15,185 nucleotides of DNA from assembly GCA_024275695.1 (NCBI GenBank), contig JAJRYP010000033.1, positions 1-15,185 of the forward strand. The letters run 5' to 3'. This document shows positions 1 to 7,197 of the stretch, piece by piece; within the stretch, counting starts at the first letter, position 1; the number at the start of each line of letters is the position of its first letter. The stretch comes from Patescibacteria group bacterium (GTDB taxonomy: Bacteria > Patescibacteriota > Gracilibacteria > UBA1369 > PNNO01). Made by a program: the position numbers and the translations under genes. The notes beneath the pieces are model-generated. The model was given only the letters and a program-made list of their open reading frames with translations. It searched no databases and was not told the origin of the DNA.

Positions 1-7
1 AACGTTC

Positions 8-110
8 CAGAATATGCGATGTTTGCTGGTGGTATAATAGCGAACGAAGTGAGCTACCACCAGCAAATATGGGTGTAGCTAGGTGTAACCGAGCGAAACC
101 GCATATTCTG
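8..110. repeat. Large nested inverted repeat (potential cruciform/hairpin)
   Basis: Two perfect inverted repeats are nested inside each other. The outer arms are CAGAATATGCG at 8-18 and CGCATATTCTG at 100-110 (11 bp). The inner arms are TTTGCTGGTGGTA at 22-34 and TACCACCAGCAAA at 55-67 (13 bp), which extend outward with further pairs (19-20 with 69-70) across one G/T wobble. A smaller TAGC/GCTA pair (38-41 with 53-56) lies in the innermost loop. No T-run follows either end, so it is not an ordinary intrinsic terminator. It may be the 3' structure of a gene outside the window, a recombination site, or a structured RNA. Nothing else is supported in bases 1-176. Confidence 0.7.
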
Positions 111-111
111 T

Positions 112-192
112 GTTAGCCGAGGCGAAGCCCGAGCCAGAGTGCAACGTCCCGTAGCGAAGTGAAGGGCGGGCGAGAGTTGAAAGTAATTTTTT
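112..192. repeat. Left inverted-repeat arm flanking the PQ-loop gene
   Basis: This arm starts with GTTAGCCGA (112-120) and ends with TTGAAAGTAATTTTTT (177-192). The same two blocks appear in reverse complement at 514-522 and 496-511 on the other side of the small membrane-protein gene. In the left arm the two blocks are separated by about 56 bp of GC-rich sequence, including the mini-hairpin GGCGAAGCC (121-129) and AGCGAAGTGAAGGGCGGGCG (153-172). In the right arm only two bases separate them. The arrangement resembles the terminal inverted repeats of a small element, with extra sequence inserted on the left. The arms are seen directly; the mobile-element reading is inference. Confidence 0.55.
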
Positions 193-469
193 ATTTATTC
201 TTTAATTTTAGTCTTAGTCTCAAAATCAAAACAATTAAACATGCTACTAATTGCAAATTGATTACTAAGCTGAAAACCAAGTCTTTAACAACAAATATTG
301 CGTATAGAGAGGTAAAAAATGTTGTTAGCGACCATATGACGTATGTATGTACATTGGCACTTGGTTTTCCTTTCCATAGATCTTTCATGGTTGGGAAGAA
401 TCCGGCGAATGTAACAATACCTCCAATACTATATGCAAATGTAATTATGTAGATGAAGTATTGTTCCAT
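191..469 (-). CDS. Small three-helix membrane protein, PQ-loop/SemiSWEET-like
   Basis: The 92-residue protein has three predicted membrane helices (about residues 5-25, 42-61 and 64-84) and a basic C-terminus (LRLRLKLKNK). That is the size and topology of bacterial SemiSWEET/PQ-loop half-transporters, which dimerise and move small sugars or similar solutes. The segment FFPTMKDLWKGKPSANVH around residues 24-41 resembles the first-helix proline and following loop of that family, although the PQ pair itself reads PT. I chose the ATG at 467-469. A TTG at 509-511 would add 14 residues but falls inside the inverted repeat. No Shine-Dalgarno site precedes the ATG. The gene is bounded on both sides by a 16-bp inverted repeat and lies divergent from the recombinase. 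The substrate cannot be told. The long overlapping plus-strand frame lacks this membrane periodicity. Confidence 0.6.
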   Translation of the reverse strand: MEQYFIYIITFAYSIGGIVTFAGFFPTMKDLWKGKPSANVHTYVIWSLTTFFTSLYAIFVVKDLVFSLVINLQLVACLIVLILRLRLKLKNK

Positions 470-495
470 GTTTTTGATTTTGAGGTAAAAGAATA

Positions 496-522
496 AAAAA
501 ATTACTTTCAATTTCGGCTAAC
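496..522. repeat. Right inverted-repeat arm flanking the PQ-loop gene
   Basis: AAAAAATTACTTTCAA (496-511) is the exact reverse complement of 177-192, and TCGGCTAAC (514-522) is the exact reverse complement of 112-120. The arm lies just outside the chosen start of the small membrane-protein gene. It is followed by AAGCGAAGTT (531-540), a further GCGAA-type mini-hairpin like those in the left arm. Confidence 0.55.
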
Positions 523-593
523 TCCGCACTAAGCGAAGTTTACTATAGTTTAGGAGAATTTTAGAGTTTTTTTACAATGTTTAGATATGCTCT

Positions 594-1454
594 ATGCATG
601 ATTTTAACATTTTTCGTATGTTTGTTAAACAAATGACTGTTAAACAAAAATTGCTGCTTAGGATGGAGCGGGAAATGATTATTAAGAATTACAGTTCGAG
701 GACGCAGAAGACGTACATGTACTGTATTGAAAAATATCTGGAGTTTGATTCTGAAGCTGTTCGCAGGTGTAGTTTGGATAAAATTCGTGAATTTCTCGTG
801 TATAGACAGGAAAACGGTGCGGGGCCCGTAATGAGAAATTTGCATCTTTGTGCCATTAAGTTTTTCTATCGAACTGCACTGAATCGCCGTAAAGCAATAC
901 AAATACCGTATGCTAAACGACCAAAAAGTACGCCTATAACGCTAAGGCGCGAAGAGATACTGCAGATACTCTCCCACATCAATAATTACAAACATAAACT
1001 GCTCATCGCTTTGGCTTACGGAGCGGGTTTAAGACTTAGCGAGGTCATAAATTTGCAAGTTCGTGATGTTCAATTATGTGACAGAACAATTATTGTTAGA
1101 AGAGGGAAGGGGGCGAAAAGGCGATATACAATTATTCCGGATAAATTGTGGTGGAAATTGAGGCTTTATGTAAAGAACAAGGAAGCGCACAATTATGTTT
1201 TTGAGAGTAATAGAGGAGGGAAATTGCATTCGCGCACAGCGCAGAAGATTTTCAAAAATGCGCTCAAAAAGGCCGGTATTGAAAAGGAGGCAACATTTCA
1301 TTCGCTGCGGCATAGTTTTGCCACGCATTTGGTTGATAACGGAACGAATTTACGATACGTACAGGAACTTTTGGGACATTCAAACATAAGAACAACACAA
1401 ATATATACACATGTTGGGAAATGTGCCGTCAGGGCTGTGAAAAGTCCGCTGTAA
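594..1454 (+). CDS. Tyrosine recombinase/integrase, XerC/XerD-like
   Basis: A site-specific tyrosine recombinase of 286 residues, close to the usual 290-310 for Xer-type enzymes. An N-terminal SAM-like core-binding domain (about 24-105, with NYSSRTQKTYMYCIEKYLEF) precedes the catalytic domain. All catalytic residues are visible: R147 (AYGAGLRLSEV), K172 (RRGKGAKRR), H236 and R239 (HSLRHSFATH), H262 (LGHSNIRTTQ) and the nucleophile Y271 (IYTHV). The C-terminus ends at KSPL, only a few residues short of typical homologues. The first in-frame ATG is at 594, but family alignment suggests the domain really begins near M14 (633) or M24 (663). It could be a chromosome-dimer resolvase or an integrase. 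The neighbouring inverted repeats and repeat-rich 3' flank favour an integrase or cassette role, but this is not proven. Confidence 0.9.
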   Translation: MHDFNIFRMFVKQMTVKQKLLLRMEREMIIKNYSSRTQKTYMYCIEKYLEFDSEAVRRCSLDKIREFLVYRQENGAGPVMRNLHLCAIKFFYRTALNRRKAIQIPYAKRPKSTPITLRREEILQILSHINNYKHKLLIALAYGAGLRLSEVINLQVRDVQLCDRTIIVRRGKGAKRRYTIIPDKLWWKLRLYVKNKEAHNYVFESNRGGKLHSRTAQKIFKNALKKAGIEKEATFHSLRHSFATHLVDNGTNLRYVQELLGHSNIRTTQIYTHVGKCAVRAVKSPL

Positions 1455-1622
1455 CTGTTGTAATTGTTACGCCGCATGCGTCACGTCGCATCAGCGCCGC
1501 GCGTGCATTCGCGGCCCGCATCAAACATCAAAGCTCGCGCCCGAACCGGCACTGGCGCACTGGCGTCGGCACTCACTCAGGCACTCACTCACGCCCGCGC
1601 CGTGCGTCGGTAAATCCTGCAT
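1455..1622. repeat. GC-rich short-tandem-repeat intergenic region
   Basis: This convergent gap separates the recombinase stop from the subunit D stop. Bases 1471-1610 are about 70% G+C by direct count, far above the neighbouring genes. It is built of small repeats: CATCAAA twice (1519-1532), GCACTGGC twice (1549-1564), and a 12-mer GCACTCACTCAG/C twice (1569-1592). GCACT therefore recurs four times between 1549 and 1592. GTAAC/GTTAC arms (1451-1455 and 1466-1470) overlap the recombinase stop. I see no credible coding frame and no hairpin with a T-run that would clearly terminate either transcript. Confidence 0.65.
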
Positions 1623-2243
1623 TTAATCCTCCATGCCGGCTTTAATTCTCATCACGCCGGTTATTGCGCTTCGTTCCGCTTCTGAAAGTTTCATTGAAAT
1701 AAACTTAACCGTTTCTTCAAGATTTGGAAGCAGCATGTGTTCGAGAGCATTTACGCGACGTCTGGTTTTTTCGGTTTCTTCGGCGAGTCTTTCCGCTTGA
1801 CGTTCGATTTCCGCGAGCTGAATCAAGAGCGGGAGTACTTCCTGGAACGCTTCCAGGGCCATATCGAGTTCACCGCTTGTTTGTAAATATCCGTAATTAA
1901 GAATGTTCCCTTTTTGCTTAAGTGTGAAATGCGGAATGTGTACACTCATCACGTTTTTTGTCTCAACTTCGAGTGAAACTTCCGCGGAAGGGTATAGAAG
2001 CGCGTTTTCGAGTACTTCCGGATACATCATTGCGGATGCCTGCATAAAGTTCTTGAATGCCGCTTGTAGTTTTTCTTCCACCTTTTTTCGAAGATCGCGC
2101 GCCTCACGAATAATTTCCATAAATTTCTGCATCAATCCGTCTTGTTTGTCGCGCAGCAGCTTATGTCCCCTCTGAGCGGTTTTAATTTGCTTCTTAAGGT
2201 TCAGAAGCTCCATTCTGGTTGGATTGACATTTAGTTTTGCCAT
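1623..2243 (-). CDS. atpD: V/A-type ATPase subunit D (central axle)
   Basis: Subunit D forms the long coiled-coil rotor shaft inside the A3B3 head and transmits rotation between the catalytic sites and the membrane ring, together with F and C. The 206-residue length is normal for the family. The start MAKLNVNPTRMELLNLKKQI and the following RGHKLLRDKQDGL segment (about residues 26-38) are the diagnostic N-terminal motif. Long heptad-like stretches at both ends form the antiparallel coiled coil, around a central globular part. It is the last gene of the operon, 22 nt downstream of subunit B. The leader before its ATG has no Shine-Dalgarno sequence. The symbol follows bacterial V-type usage and should not be confused with F-type atpD (beta). 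Confidence 0.95.
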   Translation of the reverse strand: MAKLNVNPTRMELLNLKKQIKTAQRGHKLLRDKQDGLMQKFMEIIREARDLRKKVEEKLQAAFKNFMQASAMMYPEVLENALLYPSAEVSLEVETKNVMSVHIPHFTLKQKGNILNYGYLQTSGELDMALEAFQEVLPLLIQLAEIERQAERLAEETEKTRRRVNALEHMLLPNLEETVKFISMKLSEAERSAITGVMRIKAGMED

Positions 2244-2265
2244 ATCTTGGTGTCGTTTAGATTAA

Positions 2266-3777
2266 TTATGATGAGAATTCGGCCTTCGCCTCTTCTTCGG
2301 TTGCGCTTTGCTCTTCTTCCGGCACTTCTTCTTTTGCGGGAGCGGCATCGGATGCCGTATCTGCTTCTGCATCTTCTCCCATATACTTCGCAATATGTTC
2401 TTCTTTAACACGCTTTAATTCATTTTTTGGAAGTATCTTTAGAAGCTCCCATCCCATTGTTAAAGATTTAATGATATCGCGATCCTCGTTTTCGCTTTGA
2501 CGAACATAAACATCTTCAAATTTATTCGCGAATTTCAGGAATGCGAGATCAGCTTCGGAAAGAGCCGCTTCACCAAGAATTACCGCAAGTTCGCGTACTT
2601 CTTTTCCGCGCGCGTAAGCCGCGAAAAGCTGGTTCATTACTCCCGAATGATCTTCACGTGTTTTTCCGGGACCGATACCTTTATCTTTCAAACGAGAAAG
2701 TGAAGGAAGTACGTTGATGTTCGGATAAATACCTTGAGCGTGAAGGTCGCGCGCCAGTACGATCTGTCCTTCCGTAATATACCCGGTAAGATCGGGGATC
2801 GGATGAGTAATATCGTCTTCCGGCATGGTTAGAATAGGAATCTGCGTGATCGATCCTTCTTTGCCTTTTACACGTCCGGCTCGTTCATATAGAGTCGCCA
2901 GATCGGTATATAAGTATCCCGGATAACCGCGTCTGCCCGGAACCTCTTTACGAGCCGCGGATACTTCACGTAGCGCTTCACAATAGTTTGTAAGGTCGGT
3001 AAGGATAACAAGTACGTGCATTCCCTTTTCAAACGCAAGATATTCGGCTGCGGTTAGCGCCATACGAGGTGTGGCAATACGTTCCACAACCGGATCGTCG
3101 GCTGTATTGATATAAAGAACGCTGCGTTCGATAGCACCTGTCTTTTTGAATTCGTTTGTAAAATATTCCGCTTCTTCAAATGTTACACCCATTGCCGCGA
3201 ATACTACAGCGAAATTTTCTTCATTTCCCGAACCTTCTTTGATGTTCCCTTCATCATCCACTTTAACCACTTTGGCCTGACGAGCGATTTGCGCGGCAAG
3301 CCTCGCGTGCGGAAGACCGGCTCCGGAGAAAATAGGAAGTTTTTGACCGCGTACAAGCGTGTTCATGCAATCAATTGTCGATATCCCCGTTTGATAGAAA
3401 TCGCTTGGATAATCACGCGCGTTCGGATTTAGCGGGTTTCCGTTAATGTCGATTTTCTTTTCCGGAATAATATCCGCTCCGCCGTCAATCGGGCGACCTC
3501 GTCCGTCAAAAATACGTCCGAGCATATCTTTTGATACTCCGAGCTGAAGGCTTTTTCCGAGGAATCTTGCCTTGGATCCTTCGGCTCCAAGCCCTTGAGA
3601 ACTTTCGAACATTTGAGCGACAGCCATTCCCTGCCGAGCCTCAAGTACTTTCCCAAGACGAACATCGCCGCTTGCGGTTGTAATTTCAACAAGCTCTTCA
3701 TAGGTAATGTCCTCCACGCCTTCGATCATTACGAGCGGCCCGGCGATGGACTTGATTGATTTATATTCTTTTTGCAT
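2266..3777 (-). CDS. atpB: V/A-type ATPase subunit B (regulatory, nucleotide-binding)
   Basis: Subunit B is the non-catalytic head subunit that alternates with A in the A3B3 hexamer. The protein has 503 residues; the core up to about 467 matches the family's usual length. The degenerate P-loop SGAGLPHARLA (151-161), which lacks the Walker lysine, is typical of B subunits. PSLSRL (358-363) supplies the arginine finger R362 to the catalytic interface, and GPGKTREDHSGVMNQL (369-384) is also characteristic. An unusual tail (468-503), rich in Glu and Ala, follows the conserved end. Subunit A ends 58 nt upstream and D starts 22 nt downstream. The ATG at 3775-3777 has no Shine-Dalgarno sequence. Confidence 0.97.
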   Translation of the reverse strand: MQKEYKSIKSIAGPLVMIEGVEDITYEELVEITTASGDVRLGKVLEARQGMAVAQMFESSQGLGAEGSKARFLGKSLQLGVSKDMLGRIFDGRGRPIDGGADIIPEKKIDINGNPLNPNARDYPSDFYQTGISTIDCMNTLVRGQKLPIFSGAGLPHARLAAQIARQAKVVKVDDEGNIKEGSGNEENFAVVFAAMGVTFEEAEYFTNEFKKTGAIERSVLYINTADDPVVERIATPRMALTAAEYLAFEKGMHVLVILTDLTNYCEALREVSAARKEVPGRRGYPGYLYTDLATLYERAGRVKGKEGSITQIPILTMPEDDITHPIPDLTGYITEGQIVLARDLHAQGIYPNINVLPSLSRLKDKGIGPGKTREDHSGVMNQLFAAYARGKEVRELAVILGEAALSEADLAFLKFANKFEDVYVRQSENEDRDIIKSLTMGWELLKILPKNELKRVKEEHIAKYMGEDAEADTASDAAPAKEEVPEEEQSATEEEAKAEFSS

Positions 3778-3816
3778 TGATACTATGTGTTAATTAAGTG
3801 AAATTGTTAATATAGC

Positions 3817-3833
3817 GGGCACCTTCGGCTCCC
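3817..3833 (-). other. Hairpin between subunits A and B
   Basis: In the mRNA, GGGAGCC and GGTGCCC pair around a GAA loop, with one A-G mismatch and one G-U pair. The hairpin sits only 2 nt beyond the subunit A stop codon, in the 58-nt A-B spacer. No U-run follows, so it is not a terminator. A role in mRNA processing or in tuning B translation is possible but unproven. Confidence 0.4.
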
Positions 3834-3835
3834 TG

Positions 3836-5602
3836 TTATGCTTTTTGAAGCCCCATGATTTCTCTTTCGGTATCTTCCCAAAGCTTTTTGAATTCATCTT
3901 CTTTATCCGGATCGATGTTTTTACATTTTGCCACTCGTTCCATTACCGGAAGCGCGAGCAATTCGTCAAAATTAAAGTCCTCATGTTCAATAACTTTTTG
4001 CGCGTGATGAGCGACATTCAAAATTGATTTAAGCATCCAGTATTGTTTTTTGAGTGGGGTATAGGCATCGATTTTATCGAAAGCGTTTTGGAAAAGGAAG
4101 TCTTCGCGGAGCGATTTCGCGGTTTCCAAAGTAAGACGTTCTTTTGGAGAAAGCGCTTCCATTCCAACCAGACGTACGATTTCTTCAAGTTTTGCCTCTT
4201 CCTGTAAAATACCCATTGCCTGCGTTCTGTATTCTTCGAAATCTTCGGCGATTTCGTTTTTCCAGAAGTCTTTAATGTTATCGTTATAAAGTGTGTAAGA
4301 AGTTAGCCAGTTAATAGCCGGGAAGTGACGTCTGTAAGCGAGTTTCGCATCCAATCCCCAGAATACTTTGGTCACACGCAAAGTATTTTGAGTTACAGGT
4401 TCCGAAAGGTCTCCACCCGGAGGCGATACAGCTCCGATAAGCGTAAGGCTTCCTTCGCGATCATCGTTTGCTCCAAGGCATTTAACCGTGCCGGATCTTT
4501 CATAGAATTGAGCGGTTCTGGAACCGAGATAAGCCGGGTATCCTTCTTCACCGGGCATTTCTTCAAGACGACCTGACATTTCACGTAGCGCTTCCGCCCA
4601 ACGAGATGTCGAATCCGCCATAAGCGCAACGTCGTATCCCATGTCACGATAATATTCGGCTATGGTAACACCCGTATAAATGGACGCTTCACGAGCCGCC
4701 ACCGGCATGTTTGAAGTGTTCGCTACCATCACGGTACGTTTCATGAGTTTTTCTCCGGTATTCGGATCTTCCAGTTCCGGAAATTCCATAAGCACGTCCG
4801 TCATTTCGTTTCCGCGCTCTCCGCATCCGATGTAAACGATAATTTCCGCATCACAGTATTTTGCAAGTGTCTGCTGTGTGACGGTTTTTCCGGCTCCGAA
4901 CGGTCCCGGGATACATCCCGCTCCACCTTTCGCGAGTGGGAAAAGAGTGTCCAGGATTCGAGTTCCCGAAACAAGCGGTTTACTTGGTATAGATTTATCT
5001 TTTACCGGTCTTGGATTTCGAATAGGCCATTTTTGCAGCATTGAGATTTCATGATCCTTTCCTTCCGCGTCCGTAATTACAGCGATTGTGTCTTTGATTG
5101 TGTGTGATCCGCTCTTAATTTCTTTAATACTTCCGTTAATTCCCGGAGGTACCATTACTTTGTGCATAATAAGCGATGTTTCCTGAACCTCTACGAGAAT
5201 ATCTCCCTCTGTCACGTTTTCACCTTTGTTCTTTATCGATTTAAAATCCCATGTCTTTTTTCTATCAAGTCCCGGTACGTCAATACCCCTGGTAATGTAT
5301 TCGCCGGCTTCTTTTTGAAGGAGCGGAAGAGGTCTTTGTATTCCGTCATAGATAGATTGAAGAAGTCCGGGGCCAAGCTCAACTTGCATTGTTTGACCTG
5401 TAGAATAAACGGGTTCTCCGGGGCCGATGCCTCCGGTTTCTTCGTATACCTGAATTGAAGCTTCTCCGCCTTCAATTCCAATAATTTCCCCGATCAGTTT
5501 TTTTTCGGAAACACGTACTACTTCGTACATGCGTGCTCCCTCCATTCCTTTTGCAACGACAAGAGGTCCTGATACTTTTATAATTGTGCCTTGTTTTTCC
5601 AT
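3836..5602 (-). CDS. atpA: V/A-type ATPase catalytic subunit A
   Basis: This is the ATP-hydrolysing subunit of the cytoplasmic head. At 588 residues it has the family's normal length, including the A-specific insertion (about 115-190) absent from F-type beta subunits. Visible motifs are the Walker A loop GPFGAGKT (233-240), GERGNEM with the catalytic glutamate (E262 within 261-267), ADSTSRW (329-335, Walker B aspartate D330) and EEMPGEEGYPAYL further on. The ATG at 5600-5602 gives the canonical N-terminus MEKQGTIIKVSGPLVVAKGM. It is transcribed between F and B. Its leader is AU-rich, contains two copies of ATTAGTTATT on the plus strand and has no Shine-Dalgarno sequence. No key residue is missing, so the enzyme should be catalytically competent. 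Confidence 0.98.
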   Translation of the reverse strand: MEKQGTIIKVSGPLVVAKGMEGARMYEVVRVSEKKLIGEIIGIEGGEASIQVYEETGGIGPGEPVYSTGQTMQVELGPGLLQSIYDGIQRPLPLLQKEAGEYITRGIDVPGLDRKKTWDFKSIKNKGENVTEGDILVEVQETSLIMHKVMVPPGINGSIKEIKSGSHTIKDTIAVITDAEGKDHEISMLQKWPIRNPRPVKDKSIPSKPLVSGTRILDTLFPLAKGGAGCIPGPFGAGKTVTQQTLAKYCDAEIIVYIGCGERGNEMTDVLMEFPELEDPNTGEKLMKRTVMVANTSNMPVAAREASIYTGVTIAEYYRDMGYDVALMADSTSRWAEALREMSGRLEEMPGEEGYPAYLGSRTAQFYERSGTVKCLGANDDREGSLTLIGAVSPPGGDLSEPVTQNTLRVTKVFWGLDAKLAYRRHFPAINWLTSYTLYNDNIKDFWKNEIAEDFEEYRTQAMGILQEEAKLEEIVRLVGMEALSPKERLTLETAKSLREDFLFQNAFDKIDAYTPLKKQYWMLKSILNVAHHAQKVIEHEDFNFDELLALPVMERVAKCKNIDPDKEDEFKKLWEDTEREIMGLQKA

Positions 5603-5656
5603 ATTGGTAATTAGTTATTAGAAATTGATTATTAGTTATTTGAGGACATTGAGGCT

Positions 5657-6016
5657 TTAGCCGAAGATATCCGATCCCACCGCTTGTTCAACCATTTTTT
5701 TCATTCGCGTAAGTCCGTATCCTTTGGTTCCTTGTATTCCCGGAATCGGAATGATTGCCGGAAGCGCTTCTTTGGTGAGTTTTTTGTAATCTTCCTTTGT
5801 AATTTGAGTCGCGAGATCTTCCAGTATAAAAATAATTGCGTATTTTTTTCGTGTTTCTCCTTCGCCAAGTTTAATTATCTCGTTATTTAATTTGAACAGT
5901 GCGGAGCGAGCTTCCTCTCCGTTGTTCGCGATAGTGGCCGTTATTCCGAGTGCTTTAAACCCCAGAATTTGATCTTTACTACCGACGATTGCTATTTTGT
6001 ACGAGTCAATGTTCAT
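5657..6016 (-). CDS. atpF: V/A-type ATPase subunit F (central stalk)
   Basis: Subunit F is a small globular protein that binds D in the rotor and modulates activity. The 119-residue length is slightly above the usual 100-115. The opening YKIAIVGSKDQILGFKALGI, the middle YAIIFILEDLA (about 73-83) and the late PAIIPIPG (about 89-96) are classic F-subunit signatures, with a Rossmann-like alternating strand/helix pattern. It begins 144 nt after the subunit C stop, the largest gap in the operon, and is followed 54 nt later by subunit A. The ATG at 6014-6016 is preceded by an AU-rich leader without a Shine-Dalgarno sequence. The symbol is the V-type usage (subunit F), not F-type subunit b. Confidence 0.93.
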   Translation of the reverse strand: MNIDSYKIAIVGSKDQILGFKALGITATIANNGEEARSALFKLNNEIIKLGEGETRKKYAIIFILEDLATQITKEDYKKLTKEALPAIIPIPGIQGTKGYGLTRMKKMVEQAVGSDIFG

Positions 6017-6160
6017 GTTTAGTGCGAATTTATAAGTTTTAGTTGATTATTGTTTGATCGCTCGCTGTGCTCGCGAGGGAAGGTTGCTCCTTCTTTATTC
6101 TCTTTGTGTCCCGTCTCGCCCGGCAGCTCGTCGCGCCACAAAGGAATTCATCAGTCGCAA
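6017..6160 (-). other. 144-nt spacer between subunits C and F with inverted repeats
   Basis: This gap is longer than the other spacers in the operon and partly GC-rich. It holds CTTTGTG (6102-6108) and CACAAAG (6137-6143), which can pair around a GC-rich loop. It also has several clustered CTCGC/GCGAG words (6059-6078) that can form small hairpins. The last 40 nt before the F start are AU-rich. No reading frame of note and no consensus -35/-10 pair was seen on the minus strand. It may be a repeat insertion or an mRNA-processing element; no function can be assigned. Confidence 0.4.
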
Positions 6161-7186
6161 CTAGTATAAGGTTCGAATTAGTTGTTTGATTTGTTCCGGA
6201 TCGATATTGTTTAATTTGCTTACCATAATGCTTCTGATGATTAAAGCATTGTTCTTTTTCGCCCAGAAATAAGCGAATACGGGCTCAGGGCCAATTGCTA
6301 TTCTCTTTGCTTTTTGAATATAATCCGTTAAGTGATCGTATGAGAGTTTGTCCAGTTTTACGAATGATTTTTCGTCTTCATATCCTTTTATCGCTTCGCG
6401 AATAATATTTGCGTAATCGGTATGACGCATGCTTTCGGCAAAATCGTTGATATCTTTTCTGAAAGCATCGATAAATCTGTATTTTTCAAGAGTCCCGCGC
6501 GCGATAAATCCTTTCTCAAGCAGCTCTTCTTCTCTCCCTTGAATCTTTAGACGAATAAAAAGTTCGATATTTTTCAAATCAATATATTTTTTTGTAAGCG
6601 TGATTAGAAAATCATTTCCGCTTCTTAGGGCAATTTCATTAATGATTTTGCAGAATCTTTTATCAAGAACGATGTCAATTAATTGCGGGTCTTCGGATTT
6701 TAAATAATCCGCCTCTGCGAGTTTAATGCTTTCTTTAAGGTATTTTTCATATCTTTCCTCAAGTCCGAATCCCGCGTCTTCTCCGTCCGGAATATATTTT
6801 TTAAGTTGCTCGAGCTTTATTGCGCCAAACTGAAAACAGTACTTTTTTACTTCGTCAAATTGTTTTTCGGAATGCTTCGCCTTTAAAAGCACCTTCATAT
6901 TGTGAAAATCGTATCTAAGCCAAAGAATGTTAAACACCCAGCTATCCGGAGTGATTCTTTCAATCAATTCTTTCGTGTCTTTAAGACCCGAATTAATTAC
7001 TTCCTGAAAACTTTCTACATTTTCAATATCTCCAATATGGGTTGAGTAATCTGTTTCATTCAAAATTTTGTATGCGTCTTTAGCGTCTTTTGCGAGAACC
7101 ATTCGTTCGAGTTCGTTTTCATTAAGGAGTTTTGTCTCCAGAACTCTTATCCATGATGCTGATTGTGCGAAACTTGTTGAATCCAT
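6161..7186 (-). CDS. atpC: V/A-type ATPase subunit C (rotor-ring adaptor)
   Basis: Subunit C (eukaryotic d homologue) is the funnel-shaped adaptor that joins the D/F axle to the membrane K ring. It has 341 residues, as expected (320-350), and is almost entirely alpha-helical. The N-terminal part (WIRVLETKLLNENELERMVLA, seen around 12-32) and the central WVFNILWLRYDFHNMKVLLKAK (about 103-124) match the repeated three-fold helical module of the family. The C-terminal PVFAYFWAKKNNALIIRSIM (about 301-320) is the hallmark end motif. It starts 11 nt after the subunit E stop, implying close coupling, and ends in TAG. The leader TAATTAAAATATAA before the ATG lacks any Shine-Dalgarno sequence. Confidence 0.93.
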   Translation of the reverse strand: MDSTSFAQSASWIRVLETKLLNENELERMVLAKDAKDAYKILNETDYSTHIGDIENVESFQEVINSGLKDTKELIERITPDSWVFNILWLRYDFHNMKVLLKAKHSEKQFDEVKKYCFQFGAIKLEQLKKYIPDGEDAGFGLEERYEKYLKESIKLAEADYLKSEDPQLIDIVLDKRFCKIINEIALRSGNDFLITLTKKYIDLKNIELFIRLKIQGREEELLEKGFIARGTLEKYRFIDAFRKDINDFAESMRHTDYANIIREAIKGYEDEKSFVKLDKLSYDHLTDYIQKAKRIAIGPEPVFAYFWAKKNNALIIRSIMVSKLNNIDPEQIKQLIRTLY

Positions 7187-7197
7187 TTATATTTTAA

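Noticed and set aside
159..452. Plus-strand 97-codon open frame opposite the PQ-loop gene
   Set aside because: It has no recognisable composition or membrane pattern, while the minus-strand frame has three clean helices and a family-like loop.
112..522. Integron attC-like sites (GTTAGCC/GGCTAAC)
   Set aside because: The core words do not fit the GTTRRRY/RYYYAAC consensus (C at the sixth position), and the spacing and inner boxes of an attC are not visible.
544..549. TATAGT as a -10 box for the recombinase
   Set aside because: No -35 hexamer at 16-18 nt and no extended -10; too weak to annotate.
1549..1592. CRISPR-like array in the GC-rich repeats
   Set aside because: Repeats are 7-12 bp, directly tandem, and have no spacers of regular length; no cas gene is nearby.
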